From the NCBI RefSeq assembly GCF_033343995.1, contig NZ_CP137573.1:4063001-4127000 (forward strand): a stretch of 64,000 nucleotides of DNA, read 5' to 3'. The notes below the pieces were generated by a model that did not search any database, was not told where the DNA came from, and saw only the letters and a list, made by a program, of their open reading frames with translations. The position numbers and the translations under genes were made by a program. Below are positions 15,811 to 25,089 of this stretch, one piece after another (the first letter of the stretch is position 1; each line of letters starts with the position of its first letter). Source of the DNA: Streptomyces sp. HUAS YS2 (GTDB taxonomy: Bacteria > Actinomycetota > Actinomycetes > Streptomycetales > Streptomycetaceae).

Positions 15811-18800
15811 ATGTTTCACGTGAAACCGATCGACCCGCGCCTGCTCCGCTACGCCCGGGCCACCCGCTTCTTCCTTGCGGCGGTGGTGGCTCTCGGCCTG
15901 GTCGGGGCGGCGCTGGTCGTCGCCCAGGCGATGCTGATCGCCGAGGTGGTGGTGGGGGCCTTCCAGAAGGACCTGTCGGTTTCCTCCCTCACGACGCCGC
16001 TGCTGCTGCTCGCGGGGGTCGCGGTGGGACGGGGCCTCGTCTCCTGGCTCACGGAACTCGCCGCGTACCGGACCGGCGCGGCGGTGAAGTCCGAACTGCG
16101 GGAGCGGCTGCTCGACCGGGCGGCCGCACTCGGACCGGGCTGGCTCAGCGGCCAGCGGGCCGGCTCGCTGGTCGCCCTGGCGACGCGCGGGGTGGACGCG
16201 CTCGACGACTACTTCGCGCGCTACCTGCCGCAGCTCGGGCTCGCGGTGGTCGTTCCGGTCGCGGTCCTCGCGCGGATCGTCACCGAGGACTGGGTGTCGG
16301 CCGCGATCATCGTGGTCACCCTGCCGCTGATCCCGGTCTTCATGGTGCTGATCGGCTGGGCGACGCAGGCCCGGATGGACCGGCAGTGGAAGCTGCTGTC
16401 CCGGCTGTCCGGGCACTTCCTCGACGTGGTGGCCGGCCTGCCGACGCTGAAGGTCTTCGGGCGGGCGAAGGCGCAGGCCGAGTCGATCCGCGCGATCACC
16501 TCGGATTACCGGCGGGCGACGCTGAGGACGCTGCGGATCGCCTTCCTCTCGTCGTTCGCGCTGGAGCTGCTGTCCACGCTGTCGGTGGCGCTGGTCGCCG
16601 TCACCATCGGCATGCGCCTGGTCCACGGCGACCTCGACCTGTACACGGGGCTGGTCATCCTGGTGCTCGCGCCCGAGGCGTACCTGCCGATCCGGCAGGT
16701 CGGCGCGCAGTACCACGCGGCGGCGGAGGGGCTCGCGGCGGCGGAGGAGATCTTCGCGGTCCTGGAGAGCCCGGTCCGGGAGGGTGGCCGCGAGCCGGTC
16801 GGCGCCGGTGTGCCGCGGATCGAGCTGACCGATGTCACGGTGCGGCACCAGGGGCGGGCGGAGCCCTCCCTCGACGCGGCCTCGCTGGTGCTGGAGCCGG
16901 GCGAGACGGTGGCCCTGGTCGGGCCCAGCGGGGCCGGCAAGTCCACGCTGCTCGACGTCGTGCTCGGCTTCACGACGCCCGAGGCGGACGGCGGTTCGGT
17001 ACGGATCGGGGGCGTAGACCTCGCGTCGCTGGACCTGGAGGCGTGGCGCGAGCGGATCGCGTGGGTGCCGCAGCGGCCGTACTTCTTCGCCGGGACGATC
17101 GCCGAGAACGTCCGCCTGGCCCGCCCCGACGCGGACGACGAGGCCGTACGGGAGGCCCTGCGGGACGCGGGCGCCTGGGAGTTCGTGGCCGGGCTGCCCG
17201 ACGGCACGGCGACGGACCTCGGCGAGGACGGCGCGGGTCTCTCGGCGGGTCAGCGTCAACGGCTCGCCCTCGCCCGGGCGTTCCTCGCCGACCGCCCGCT
17301 GCTGCTCCTGGACGAGCCGACGGCGGCGCTGGACGGCGCGACGGAGGCCTCCGTGGTCGACTCCGTCCGCCGCCTCGCCGCCGGCCGCACCGTCCTCCTG
17401 GTGGTGCACCGCCCCGCCCTCCTCGCGGTCGCGGACCGCGTGGTGGAGCTGGCCGGGCCCCCGCGAGCCGGGGCGGCGGCGGAGACGGTGGTGGCCACGG
17501 AGACGGCGGCCGTGGCCGCGGCGGACGGCCGGGGCGCGGTACGGGCCGACAGTGATGCCGGCGCGGAGACCGCCTGGACCGGTGTGCTGCCGGTGGGCGA
17601 GCGGACGACGGACGCGGCTGCGGACGGCGTGGCCGCGAGTAGCGGCGATTCCGGCCTCGGTGCCGGCCTCGGTGGCGGTGCCGAGCCCGGCGACGACCGT
17701 GCGCGGTCCGGTCGGGAGGGCCGGGGCGGTCAGGACGGCCTGCGCGCCGGCGCGGCGACCGGGGGTCCGCCCGTTTCGGCGGACGGCTCCCGACGGGAGC
17801 GGTCGCCGCTCGCCCGGGTGCGTCGGATGGGCGGTGAGCTGCGGGGGCGACTCGGGCTCGCGCTGCTGCTCGGGACGCTGGCGCTCGGGTCGGCCGTGGG
17901 GCTCATGGCCGTGTCCGGGTGGCTCATCTCGCGGGCGTCCGAACAGCCGCCCGTCCTCTATCTGATGGTCGCCGTCACCGCCACGCGCGCGTTCGGCATC
18001 GGGCGGGCCGTCTTCCGGTACGCCGAGCGGCTCGTGTCGCACGACGCCGTGCTGCGGATGCTCGCCGAGCTCCGCGTCTCCGTCTACCGCCGCCTCGAAC
18101 GGATCGCCCCCGCCGGGCTGCGTCGCACGCGCCGCGGCGACCTGCTGTCGCGGCTCGTCCAGGACGTCGACGCGCTCCAGGACTACTGGCTGCGCTGGCT
18201 GCTCCCGGCCGGTGCCGCGGTGCTCGTCGGTGCCGCGTCCGTCGGGTTCACCGCCTGGCTGGTACCGGAGGCCGGGGCGGCGCTCGCCGTGGGCATGCTG
18301 GCCGCCGGTGTGGCCGTACCCCTCCTCGGCGGGGCGCTGGCACGCCGCGCCGAGAACCGGCTCGCCCCCGCCCGCGGCGCGCTCGCGACCGCCGTCGCCG
18401 ACCTGCTCCGCGGCTGCGCCGAGCTGACCGTGGCCGGCGCGCTCCGCGACCGCCTCGGCCGGACCGCGGCCGCCGACCGGGCCCTGACCTCCATCGCCTC
18501 CCGGCAGGCCGCCGCGACCGCGCTGAGCGCGGGACTGTCCACGCTCGCCTGCGGCCTGACGGTCGTGGCCGCCGCGGTCGCCGGGGTCCAGGCCGTCCAT
18601 GACGGCCGGCTCGACGGGGTCACGCTCGCCGCCGTCGTCCTCACCCCGCTGGCCGCGTTCGAGGCGGTGACCGGGCTCCCCCTCGCGGTCCAGTACCGGC
18701 AGCGCGTCAAGCGGAGCGCCGAGCGGGTCCACGAGGTCCTCGACGCGCCGGTTCCCGTGCACGAGCCGGAGCGGCCCGCCGCCGCGCCGGACAGCCCGTT

Positions 18801-19548
18801 CCCGCTGGAACTCGACGGGATCGGTGCGCGGTACGCCGGCCAGGACCGGGACGCGCTCAGCGGCTTCGGTCTCACCCTGGAGGCCGGCCGCCGGGTCGCC
18901 GTGGTCGGCGCGTCCGGCTCCGGCAAGACCACGCTCGCCCAGGTGCTGCTGCGCTTCCTGGACGCCGACGCCGGGACGTACCGGCTCGGCGGGGTGGCCG
19001 CAGACACCCTCGACGGCGACGACGTGCGCCGCCTCGTCGGCCTGTGCGCCCAGGACGCCCACATCTTCGACAGCTCCCTGCGCGAGAACCTGCGGCTGGC
19101 CCGCCCCGGCGCGAGCGACGACGAACTGCGTGCCGCGCTCGACCGGGCGCGGCTGCTCGACTGGATCGAGGGCCTGCCCGAGGGCCTCGACACCCTCGTC
19201 GGCGAGCACGGCGCCCGGCTTTCCGGCGGACAGCGCCAGCGCCTCGCGCTGGCCCGTGCGCTGCTCGCCGACTTCCCCGTCCTCGTCCTCGACGAGCCCG
19301 CCGAACACCTCGACCTGGCCACGGCGGACGCGCTCACCGACGACCTGCTGCGTGTCACCGAGGGCCGGACGACCGTCCTCATCACGCACCGTCTGCGGGG
19401 TCTCGACGCCGTCGACGAGGTCGTGGTCCTGGACGAGGGGCGGACCGTGCAGCGCGGCCCGTACGCCGAACTGGCCGCCACCGAGGGGCCGCTGCGGGCG
19501 ATGCTGGAGCGCGAGCGGGCGACCGACCTGCTCACCCGCCGCGGCTGA
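15811..19548 (+). CDS. cydCD: fused CydD-CydC thiol ABC exporter
   Basis: 1245 residues: two complete ABC exporter halves in one chain. The CydD half has its membrane domain at about 15-320, Walker A GPSGAGKST (about 371) and signature LSAGQRQRLALAR (about 477). An Ala/Gly-rich linker (about 555-670) follows. The CydC half has its membrane domain at about 680-960, Walker A GASGSGKTT (about 1033) and signature LSGGQRQRLALAR (about 1137). In other bacteria CydD and CydC are separate and export cysteine or glutathione for cytochrome bd assembly; the fusion is usual in Streptomyces. The ATG at 15811 (GCGAGGG upstream) overlaps a perfect parS site, giving the N-terminus MFHVKP. Confidence 0.93.
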   Translation: MFHVKPIDPRLLRYARATRFFLAAVVALGLVGAALVVAQAMLIAEVVVGAFQKDLSVSSLTTPLLLLAGVAVGRGLVSWLTELAAYRTGAAVKSELRERLLDRAAALGPGWLSGQRAGSLVALATRGVDALDDYFARYLPQLGLAVVVPVAVLARIVTEDWVSAAIIVVTLPLIPVFMVLIGWATQARMDRQWKLLSRLSGHFLDVVAGLPTLKVFGRAKAQAESIRAITSDYRRATLRTLRIAFLSSFALELLSTLSVALVAVTIGMRLVHGDLDLYTGLVILVLAPEAYLPIRQVGAQYHAAAEGLAAAEEIFAVLESPVREGGREPVGAGVPRIELTDVTVRHQGRAEPSLDAASLVLEPGETVALVGPSGAGKSTLLDVVLGFTTPEADGGSVRIGGVDLASLDLEAWRERIAWVPQRPYFFAGTIAENVRLARPDADDEAVREALRDAGAWEFVAGLPDGTATDLGEDGAGLSAGQRQRLALARAFLADRPLLLLDEPTAALDGATEASVVDSVRRLAAGRTVLLVVHRPALLAVADRVVELAGPPRAGAAAETVVATETAAVAAADGRGAVRADSDAGAETAWTGVLPVGERTTDAAADGVAASSGDSGLGAGLGGGAEPGDDRARSGREGRGGQDGLRAGAATGGPPVSADGSRRERSPLARVRRMGGELRGRLGLALLLGTLALGSAVGLMAVSGWLISRASEQPPVLYLMVAVTATRAFGIGRAVFRYAERLVSHDAVLRMLAELRVSVYRRLERIAPAGLRRTRRGDLLSRLVQDVDALQDYWLRWLLPAGAAVLVGAASVGFTAWLVPEAGAALAVGMLAAGVAVPLLGGALARRAENRLAPARGALATAVADLLRGCAELTVAGALRDRLGRTAAADRALTSIASRQAAATALSAGLSTLACGLTVVAAAVAGVQAVHDGRLDGVTLAAVVLTPLAAFEAVTGLPLAVQYRQRVKRSAERVHEVLDAPVPVHEPERPAAAPDSPFPLELDGIGARYAGQDRDALSGFGLTLEAGRRVAVVGASGSGKTTLAQVLLRFLDADAGTYRLGGVAADTLDGDDVRRLVGLCAQDAHIFDSSLRENLRLARPGASDDELRAALDRARLLDWIEGLPEGLDTLVGEHGARLSGGQRQRLALARALLADFPVLVLDEPAEHLDLATADALTDDLLRVTEGRTTVLITHRLRGLDAVDEVVVLDEGRTVQRGPYAELAATEGPLRAMLERERATDLLTRRG
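15813..15826. promoter_or_regulatory. parS centromere site (ParB binding)
   Basis: GTTTCACGTGAAAC, the exact 14-bp Streptomyces parS palindrome, starting 2 bp after the first base of the cydCD start codon. ParB bound to parS organises the origin region for segregation into spores. Its presence agrees with an origin-proximal position of this segment. Confidence 0.9.
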
Positions 19549-19609
19549 CCCCGCAGCCGGTCGCGTCGCCGACTTTTCTCGGCAAATGGGACTTACTACG
19601 CTCAAGGGC

Positions 19610-21313
19610 ATGACCGTGCCCGAAGCCCCGGACCCCCTCGAAGCCGCGACGCAGGCGACCCGCAGCCTCCAGGGCCTGTCGACCGAACTGACGGCCCGCG
19701 TCCCGCAGCTCCTGGAGGCCATGCGCTCCGTCGGCACCGGTCTGGAGCTGCACTCCACGCTGGACCGCATCTGCGAGACCGCCGCCGAGCTGGCCGACGC
19801 CCGCTACGCGGCGATCGGCGTGGTCGACGACGAGGGCGAGGGGCTCTCCGACTTCGTCACGCACGGCGTCCCGGACGAGGCCGCCCGGCGGATCGGGCGC
19901 CGCCCCGACGGGCGCGCCGGGCTGCTCGGCGCGCTGATCCGCGAGCCGCAGACGATCCGCCTCGCCGACCTGACCGCCGACCCGCGGGCCGCCGGCTTCC
20001 CGCCCGGCCATCCGCCGATGCGGACGTTCCTCGGCGTCCCCATCCGCGTCCAGGGGGAGATCTTCGGCAACCTCTATCTCGCGGAGAAGCGCGGGGGCGA
20101 GTTCACCGACTACGACGTGCACATGGTGCGCGTGCTCGCCACCGAGGCCGGCATCGCCATCGGCAACGCCCGGCTGTACGAGGCCGCCCGGCAGCGGGAA
20201 CGCTGGATCGACGGCTCGGTGGCCGTCACCACCGCGCTGCTCTCCGGCGGGGACGCCGACGACGCGCTCGCCGTTGTCGCCGAACAGGCCCGCCGGCTCG
20301 CCGACGCGGCCGCAGGCATCGTGCTGCTGCCCGCCGAGGACGGCGGCCTGGAGATCGTCGCCGTCTCCTCCGACCGGCCCTCCCAGGCCCTCGGGATCGT
20401 GATCCCGCCCGAGAGCCCGGTGGTGGAACGGCTGCTGGAGGGCGAGGCGGTCTTCGTCACCGACGCCTCTGCCGATCCGCGCATGCTCAGTCGGGTGGCC
20501 GCCGAGTACGGGCCGAGCATGCTGCTGCCGCTGCAGAGCGGCGGGCGGGTGCTCGGCGCGCTGGCGACGCCCCGGAGCCGCGGGGACCGGCAGTTCACCG
20601 AGGCCGAGCGCACCCTGGCCACCCAGTTCGCCTCGCAGGCCGCGCTCGCGCTGATGATGGCCGAGGCTCAGCGCGACCGGGAGCGGCTGGCCGTCTACGA
20701 GGACCGCGACCGCATCGCCCGCGACCTTCACGACCTCGTCATCCAGCGGCTGTTCGCCACCGGGATGATGCTGGAGAGCGCGCAGCGCAAGTCGGTCGTA
20801 CCGGCGGTGCGGGACGGCGTCGGGAAGGCGGTCGACGAACTGGACGTCACCATCCAGGAGATCCGCACCGCGATCTTCGCGCTCCAGCAGGGTCCGGCCG
20901 AGGCGCCGTCGGGGCTGCGCACCCGGGTGCTGCGGGAGATCAACATGGCGGCGGTGCCGCTCGGCTTCAAGCCCGCCCACCGCTTCCTCGGTGCGGTCGA
21001 CGCGGCCGTCGGCGAGCTCACCGGCAAGAACCTCGTCGCAGCGCTGCGCGAGGCGCTCTCCAACGCCTTCCGGCACGCGGAGGCGACCCGGATCGAGGTC
21101 GTCGTGGACGCCACGGTCACGCTGGACGACGGGAAGCAGGGCGTCCGGCTGTCCGTCGCGGACGACGGCGTGGGCATCCCGGAGGGCGGCCGGCGCAGCG
21201 GTCTGCGCAACCTGGCGCGGCGCGCCGAGTCCCTGGGCGGCGCGAGCTGGTGCGGCCCGGGCATCGGCGAGCACGCCGGAGGCACGACGGTGGTGTGGCA
21301 GGCGCCGCTGTAG
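19610..21313 (+). CDS. GAF-GAF sensor histidine kinase (DevS/DosS-like architecture)
   Basis: 567 residues. Two GAF domains (about 45-190 and 200-355) precede a HisKA_3 dimerisation domain with the phospho-acceptor His in RIARDLHDLVIQRLF (about 374) and an HATPase domain with REALSNAFRHAE, ADDGVGIPEGG and SGLRNLARRAESLGG. The layout is that of the actinobacterial DevS/DosT oxygen and redox kinases; whether the GAF binds haem cannot be judged. No response regulator is adjacent. Its position just after the bd oxidase genes hints at a respiratory signal. ATG 19610 is chosen; 19586 is possible, and neither has a strong ribosome site. Confidence 0.85.
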   Translation: MTVPEAPDPLEAATQATRSLQGLSTELTARVPQLLEAMRSVGTGLELHSTLDRICETAAELADARYAAIGVVDDEGEGLSDFVTHGVPDEAARRIGRRPDGRAGLLGALIREPQTIRLADLTADPRAAGFPPGHPPMRTFLGVPIRVQGEIFGNLYLAEKRGGEFTDYDVHMVRVLATEAGIAIGNARLYEAARQRERWIDGSVAVTTALLSGGDADDALAVVAEQARRLADAAAGIVLLPAEDGGLEIVAVSSDRPSQALGIVIPPESPVVERLLEGEAVFVTDASADPRMLSRVAAEYGPSMLLPLQSGGRVLGALATPRSRGDRQFTEAERTLATQFASQAALALMMAEAQRDRERLAVYEDRDRIARDLHDLVIQRLFATGMMLESAQRKSVVPAVRDGVGKAVDELDVTIQEIRTAIFALQQGPAEAPSGLRTRVLREINMAAVPLGFKPAHRFLGAVDAAVGELTGKNLVAALREALSNAFRHAEATRIEVVVDATVTLDDGKQGVRLSVADDGVGIPEGGRRSGLRNLARRAESLGGASWCGPGIGEHAGGTTVVWQAPL

Positions 21314-21320
21314 CCCGCCG

Positions 21321-21382
21321 CGGAGGGATCCGTCCCTCCGTGGCTTCCGGAGCCGCCGATCGGCCCGCCTCCGGGCCGATCG
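21321..21382 (+). terminator. tandem hairpins after the kinase gene
   Basis: First hairpin CGGAGGGA (21321-21328) with TCCCTCCG (21333-21340). The second, perfect 11-bp stem is CGATCGGCCCG (21357-21367) with CGGGCCGATCG (21372-21382), loop CCTC. Confidence 0.7.
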
Positions 21383-21462
21383 TCTGATGTTCGTAGGCCG
21401 ACTGGCCCTACGACACCGGCGGGGTGCCGCGCTCGGGTCCGGTTCCGGGTGACGATCCGGAC

Positions 21463-22689
21463 ATGCGCATCTCATACGACCGGTGGCCGCGACCCGTGCC
21501 CCTGCTCTGCGCGCCGCTCGCGCCGGCCCTGGCCGCCACCCTGCTCGTGCTGGGGTCGCCTCCGGCCGTCGCCTCCGACGGGCCGGGGACCGGGCCCGAG
21601 GTCGCCCGGCTCTACCGGGAGACCGCGCGGGCCGTCGCCTCGTACGAGCAGGGCAGGCGGGCCGCCGACGCGCAGCGCGTCAAGGCCGAGGACCTGGAGC
21701 GGCGGCTGGGCACACAGCGGCGCGAACTGGCGGTGCTGCACGACCAGGTGGGCGGGGTCGCCCGGGCCCAGTATCGCGACGGCGGCTCGCTCACCCTCAC
21801 CGCCCGGATGCTGCTCTCGAAGAACCCCGACCAGCTGATGCGCGGTCAGCAGATCGCCTCGCAGGCCGCGGCGGCCGTGAACCGGCTGCTCGACAGCTCC
21901 CGCCGGGCGCAGACCCGGCTGGAGCGGGCCGAGGGCGCGGCGCGCGGCGCGCGGCAGGCGCTCGATCTGAAGGTCGCCCGGCTCGACCGCATCAAGAAGG
22001 GCATCGAGACCCGGCTCGAAGAGGCACAGTGGAAGCTCCAGGCGGAGGCGAACCGCAGCGCCGCGGCGGGCAGCTGCCGGGGCGCGGTGCGGATCGACCA
22101 GCCCGGCGGGCCGCCGCGCGGGCGTTCCTGGGTGGCGCCGGTGGAGGCGTACACGCTCTCCGCGGGGTTCGACAGCGCCGGCGATCGCTGGGCGCACCGG
22201 CACACCGGCCAGGACTTCGCGGTGCCGATCGGCACGCCCGTGCGGTCGGTGGGGGCGGGCCGGGTGGTCCGGGTGTCGTGCGGCGGCGGCTTCGGCATCG
22301 AGGTGGTCGTCGGTCACGAGGACGGCTGGTACTCGCAGTACGCGCACCTGGCCTCCGCGGCCGTCGACCCCGGCGAGCGGGTGCTGACCGGACAGTGGAT
22401 CGGGCAGTCCGGGACGACCGGCAACTCGACGGGCCCGCACCTGCACTTCGAGACGCGGCTGACGCCTCAGCTCGGGTCGGGCGTCGATCCGCAGCGCTGG
22501 CTCGCGGAGCGCGGGGTGCGGCTGCGGGACACGGTCCCGGCGGGCGAGGAGTCGGGCGAAGGGGCGGCCGGCTCGGACCCCGGGCGGCCGACGGTCCCGG
22601 ACGCGGTTCCCGTACCGGTGCCCGACGCGCCCCCGGTACCCGCCCCCGCCCCCTCCCTGGTCACAGGGAAGCCAGGATCTCCTCGATGA
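21463..22689 (+). CDS. secreted M23-family peptidase with coiled-coil
   Basis: 408 residues. Signal peptide (about 1-36, ending PPAVAS), a coiled-coil region (about 45-195, KAEDLERRLGTQRRELAVLHDQV), then a LytM/M23 endopeptidase domain (about 225-345) with HRHTGQDF and HLHFE, the zinc-binding pattern, and a Pro/Ala-rich tail. It resembles NlpC-less cell-wall hydrolases of the EnvC/RipA-like type, cleaving peptidoglycan peptides outside the membrane. The 3' end overlaps the convergent HAD gene by 29 bp. Confidence 0.88.
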   Translation: MRISYDRWPRPVPLLCAPLAPALAATLLVLGSPPAVASDGPGTGPEVARLYRETARAVASYEQGRRAADAQRVKAEDLERRLGTQRRELAVLHDQVGGVARAQYRDGGSLTLTARMLLSKNPDQLMRGQQIASQAAAAVNRLLDSSRRAQTRLERAEGAARGARQALDLKVARLDRIKKGIETRLEEAQWKLQAEANRSAAAGSCRGAVRIDQPGGPPRGRSWVAPVEAYTLSAGFDSAGDRWAHRHTGQDFAVPIGTPVRSVGAGRVVRVSCGGGFGIEVVVGHEDGWYSQYAHLASAAVDPGERVLTGQWIGQSGTTGNSTGPHLHFETRLTPQLGSGVDPQRWLAERGVRLRDTVPAGEESGEGAAGSDPGRPTVPDAVPVPVPDAPPVPAPAPSLVTGKPGSPR

Positions 22690-23509
22690 CGAGGGCGACG
22701 CCGTCCTCGTTGTTGGCGACGGTTCGGCCGGAGGCGGCGGTGATCACCTCGGGGTGCGCGTTGCCCATCGCGTACGAACGCCCGGCCCAGGTGAGCATCT
22801 CGATGTCGTTGGGCATGTCGCCGAAGGCGACGACCTCAGCGGCCGTGATGCCGCGCTCGGCGCAGCAGTGCGCGAGCGTCGAGGCCTTGGAGACGCCGAG
22901 TCCGCTGATCTCCAGGAGCGCCGTGGGGCTGGACCGGGTGAACGACGCCAGGTCGCCGGCCGCCTCGCGGGCCAGCGCCAGGAAGACGTCGGGGTCGAGG
23001 TCCTGGTGCTGGGCGAGGAGCTTGAGCACCGGGGCCGCGGCGCCCGGCGTCTCCTCGAACAGCAGTTTCTCCGCCGTGGCGACGGTCGCGCCGGGGTCGA
23101 AGAAGAACGGCGGGTACGCCGGCTCGTAGTGGATGCCGGTGGTCAGCTCGACCGCGAAGGACGTTCCCTCCGCGGCAATGCGCAGCCGCTGGACGACCTC
23201 CAGGGCCGTCGGCCGCTCCAGCGGACGGACCTCCAGAAACGTTCCTCCGGAGTGGAGGTCGACGACGGCGGCGCCGTTCGCGCAGATGGCGAGGCCGTGC
23301 CCGTGGACGTGATCGCTGACGACGTCCATCCAGCGGGCGGGGCGCCCGGTGACGAAGAAGACCTCGATCCCGGCGGCCTCGGCCGCGGCGAGCGCGGCGA
23401 CGGTCCGCGCGGAGACGGACTTGTCGTCCCTCAGCAGGGTGCCGTCGAGGTCGGTGGCGATCAGTCTGGGGACCGGGGCGGCGTCGCGCGCGGGGAGGGA
23501 TGAGGTCAC
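22661..23509 (-). CDS. Cof-type HAD hydrolase
   Basis: 282 residues, HAD superfamily subclass IIB. Motif I is LIATDLDGTLLRDD, motif II VFFVTGRPARW, motif III K in GVSKASTL and motif IV VAFGDMPNDIEML. Likely a cytosolic phosphatase for sugar phosphates or similar small molecules. The GTG at 23509 is chosen because the conserved part begins just after it and upstream sequence is Pro/Arg-rich. A paralogue with the same motifs lies at 37185-37997. Confidence 0.85.
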   Translation of the reverse strand: MTSSLPARDAAPVPRLIATDLDGTLLRDDKSVSARTVAALAAAEAAGIEVFFVTGRPARWMDVVSDHVHGHGLAICANGAAVVDLHSGGTFLEVRPLERPTALEVVQRLRIAAEGTSFAVELTTGIHYEPAYPPFFFDPGATVATAEKLLFEETPGAAAPVLKLLAQHQDLDPDVFLALAREAAGDLASFTRSSPTALLEISGLGVSKASTLAHCCAERGITAAEVVAFGDMPNDIEMLTWAGRSYAMGNAHPEVITAASGRTVANNEDGVALVIEEILASL

Positions 23510-23726
23510 GGACCCATTCTCACGCACCGAGTGCACGGGCGTGCGGATGCCCGCACATCTGAGTGGGGCACGCGGCGCCCGGGTGGAGGGACAGCGGGGC
23601 GCAGGGGGCGCACGGGGCGGAGGGGCGGCACGGAGGCCGCGGTCGGTCCGGGCCCCGGGTGCGGTTCTGGCCGGGGCCGCAGACGCCCTGATGCCAGGTG
23701 TCGGTGGGGCCACGTACTGTCGGGGT

Positions 23727-24635
23727 ATGCGTTTGAGCACCGTGATCCTCCCGACCCGCCGCTGGCACGAGGGCGGCCGCGACCAGTGGCTGCGCGCCGA
23801 GCAGCTCGGTTTCCACGCCGCGTACACCTACGACCACCTGTCCTGGCGGACCTTCCGGGACGGCCCCTGGTTCGGCGCCGTACCGACCCTGACCGCCGCC
23901 GCGGGCGTCACCGACCGGCTGCGCCTGGGCACGATGGTCACCTCGCCGAACTTCCGGCACCCGGTCACCCTCGCCAAGGAACTGATCACGCTGGACGACG
24001 TCTCCGGCGGCCGGATCACGCTCGGCATCGGCGCCGGCGGCGTCGGTTTCGACGCGACGGCACTGGGCCAGGAGCCGTGGACGCCGAAGGAGCGGGCGGA
24101 CCGGCTCGGCGAGTTCGTGCCGCTGCTCGACCGGCTGCTCAGCGAGGACGTCGTCTCGTACGAGGGCACGTTCTACTCCGCGGACGAGGTACGCAACATC
24201 CCGGGCTGCGTGCAGCGGCCGCGGCTGCCGTTCGCGGTGGCGGCGACGGGCCCGCGCGGGCTGCGACTGGCGGCGAGGTACGGGCAGGCATGGGTGACCA
24301 CGGGCGATCCGAAGCTCTTCGAGGAGGGCACGCCGGAGCAGTCGCTCGAGGCGATCCGCGGTCAGGTCGAGAAGCTCGGCGCCGCCTGCGCGGAGACCGG
24401 CCGGGACGTGGCCGCGATGGACAAGATCCTGCTCACCGGCTTCACCCCGGACCGTCCGCTGGAGTCCTTCGACGCCTTCGTCGACTTCGCCGGGCGCCAC
24501 TACGAGCTGGGCTTCACGGAGATCGTGATCCACATGCCGATCGCGGATTCGCAGTTCGCGGCGGACGAGTCGGTCTTCGACAAGATCGCCTCGGAGGGCC
24601 TGGCCCAGCTGGGCCTCAGCGCACCTGGGAACTGA
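23727..24635 (+). CDS. LLM-class F420-dependent oxidoreductase
   Basis: 302 residues, luciferase-like (beta/alpha)8 barrel: MRLSTVILPTRRW, YTYDHLSWR, LRLGTMVTSPNFRHPVTLAKELITLDDVSGGRITLGIGAGG and FAVAATGPRGLRLA. Proteins of this group use coenzyme F420 (or FMN) in hydride transfer; the substrate is unknown. It stands alone, and its 3' end overlaps the convergent gene 24616-25086 by 20 bp. Confidence 0.85.
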   Translation: MRLSTVILPTRRWHEGGRDQWLRAEQLGFHAAYTYDHLSWRTFRDGPWFGAVPTLTAAAGVTDRLRLGTMVTSPNFRHPVTLAKELITLDDVSGGRITLGIGAGGVGFDATALGQEPWTPKERADRLGEFVPLLDRLLSEDVVSYEGTFYSADEVRNIPGCVQRPRLPFAVAATGPRGLRLAARYGQAWVTTGDPKLFEEGTPEQSLEAIRGQVEKLGAACAETGRDVAAMDKILLTGFTPDRPLESFDAFVDFAGRHYELGFTEIVIHMPIADSQFAADESVFDKIASEGLAQLGLSAPGN

Positions 24636-25086
24636 GCCACGGGGTGAGCGTGCCGCGCAGGACCAGCTCCTTGTAGCTCTCGTCGCCGGGCAGGGGCACG
24701 ACCAGCCACCAGCCGGACGGCCAGAACCGGCCCTTCGCCGTCACGTGGGCGAGCCCGCCGTACACGGAGCGGAGGAAGGCGGGGACGGAGTCGCGCGGCA
24801 CGTCCGCGAACTCCACCCCGTCGACGTGGATCTTCGCGTCGTCCTCGGGGAAGAGCTGGACGCTCACCGCTGGGGAGCCGCCCAGCTCGACGAAGGCCTC
24901 GTGCGGCAGCGAGCCGTCCGAGTCGAGGACGGCGAACGCGCCGGAGGAAGTGCGGCGCGAGGTCTGGTCCGCGCCGATGTCGTCGGTCACCGTCATCTCG
25001 CGGTTCTCGGCGCGGGCGATCTCGCGGATCGCGGTGACGGCCGACTCGGTGGTGGGCAGGTGCGGGTGTCCCATGGAGTCGATCAT
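24616..25086 (-). CDS. conserved hypothetical protein
   Basis: 156 residues, mixed alpha/beta, with an immunity-protein-like end (FWPSGWWLVVPLPGDESYKELVLRGTL). No catalytic motif is visible. It sits 3 bp after kptA on the same strand and is probably cotranscribed with it. The start could be ATG 25086 or ATG 25074; neither has a strong ribosome site, and coupling to kptA is likely. Function not assigned. Confidence 0.65.
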   Translation of the reverse strand: MIDSMGHPHLPTTESAVTAIREIARAENREMTVTDDIGADQTSRRTSSGAFAVLDSDGSLPHEAFVELGGSPAVSVQLFPEDDAKIHVDGVEFADVPRDSVPAFLRSVYGGLAHVTAKGRFWPSGWWLVVPLPGDESYKELVLRGTLTPWLSSQVR

Positions 25087-25089
25087 GCA

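Noticed and set aside
13264..19770. Very long open frame opposite the cyd operon and kinase gene (over 2100 codons)
   Set aside because: Arg/Gly/Asp-rich composition typical of the antisense of GC-rich genes; the opposite strand has well-recognised CydA, CydB and CydCD.
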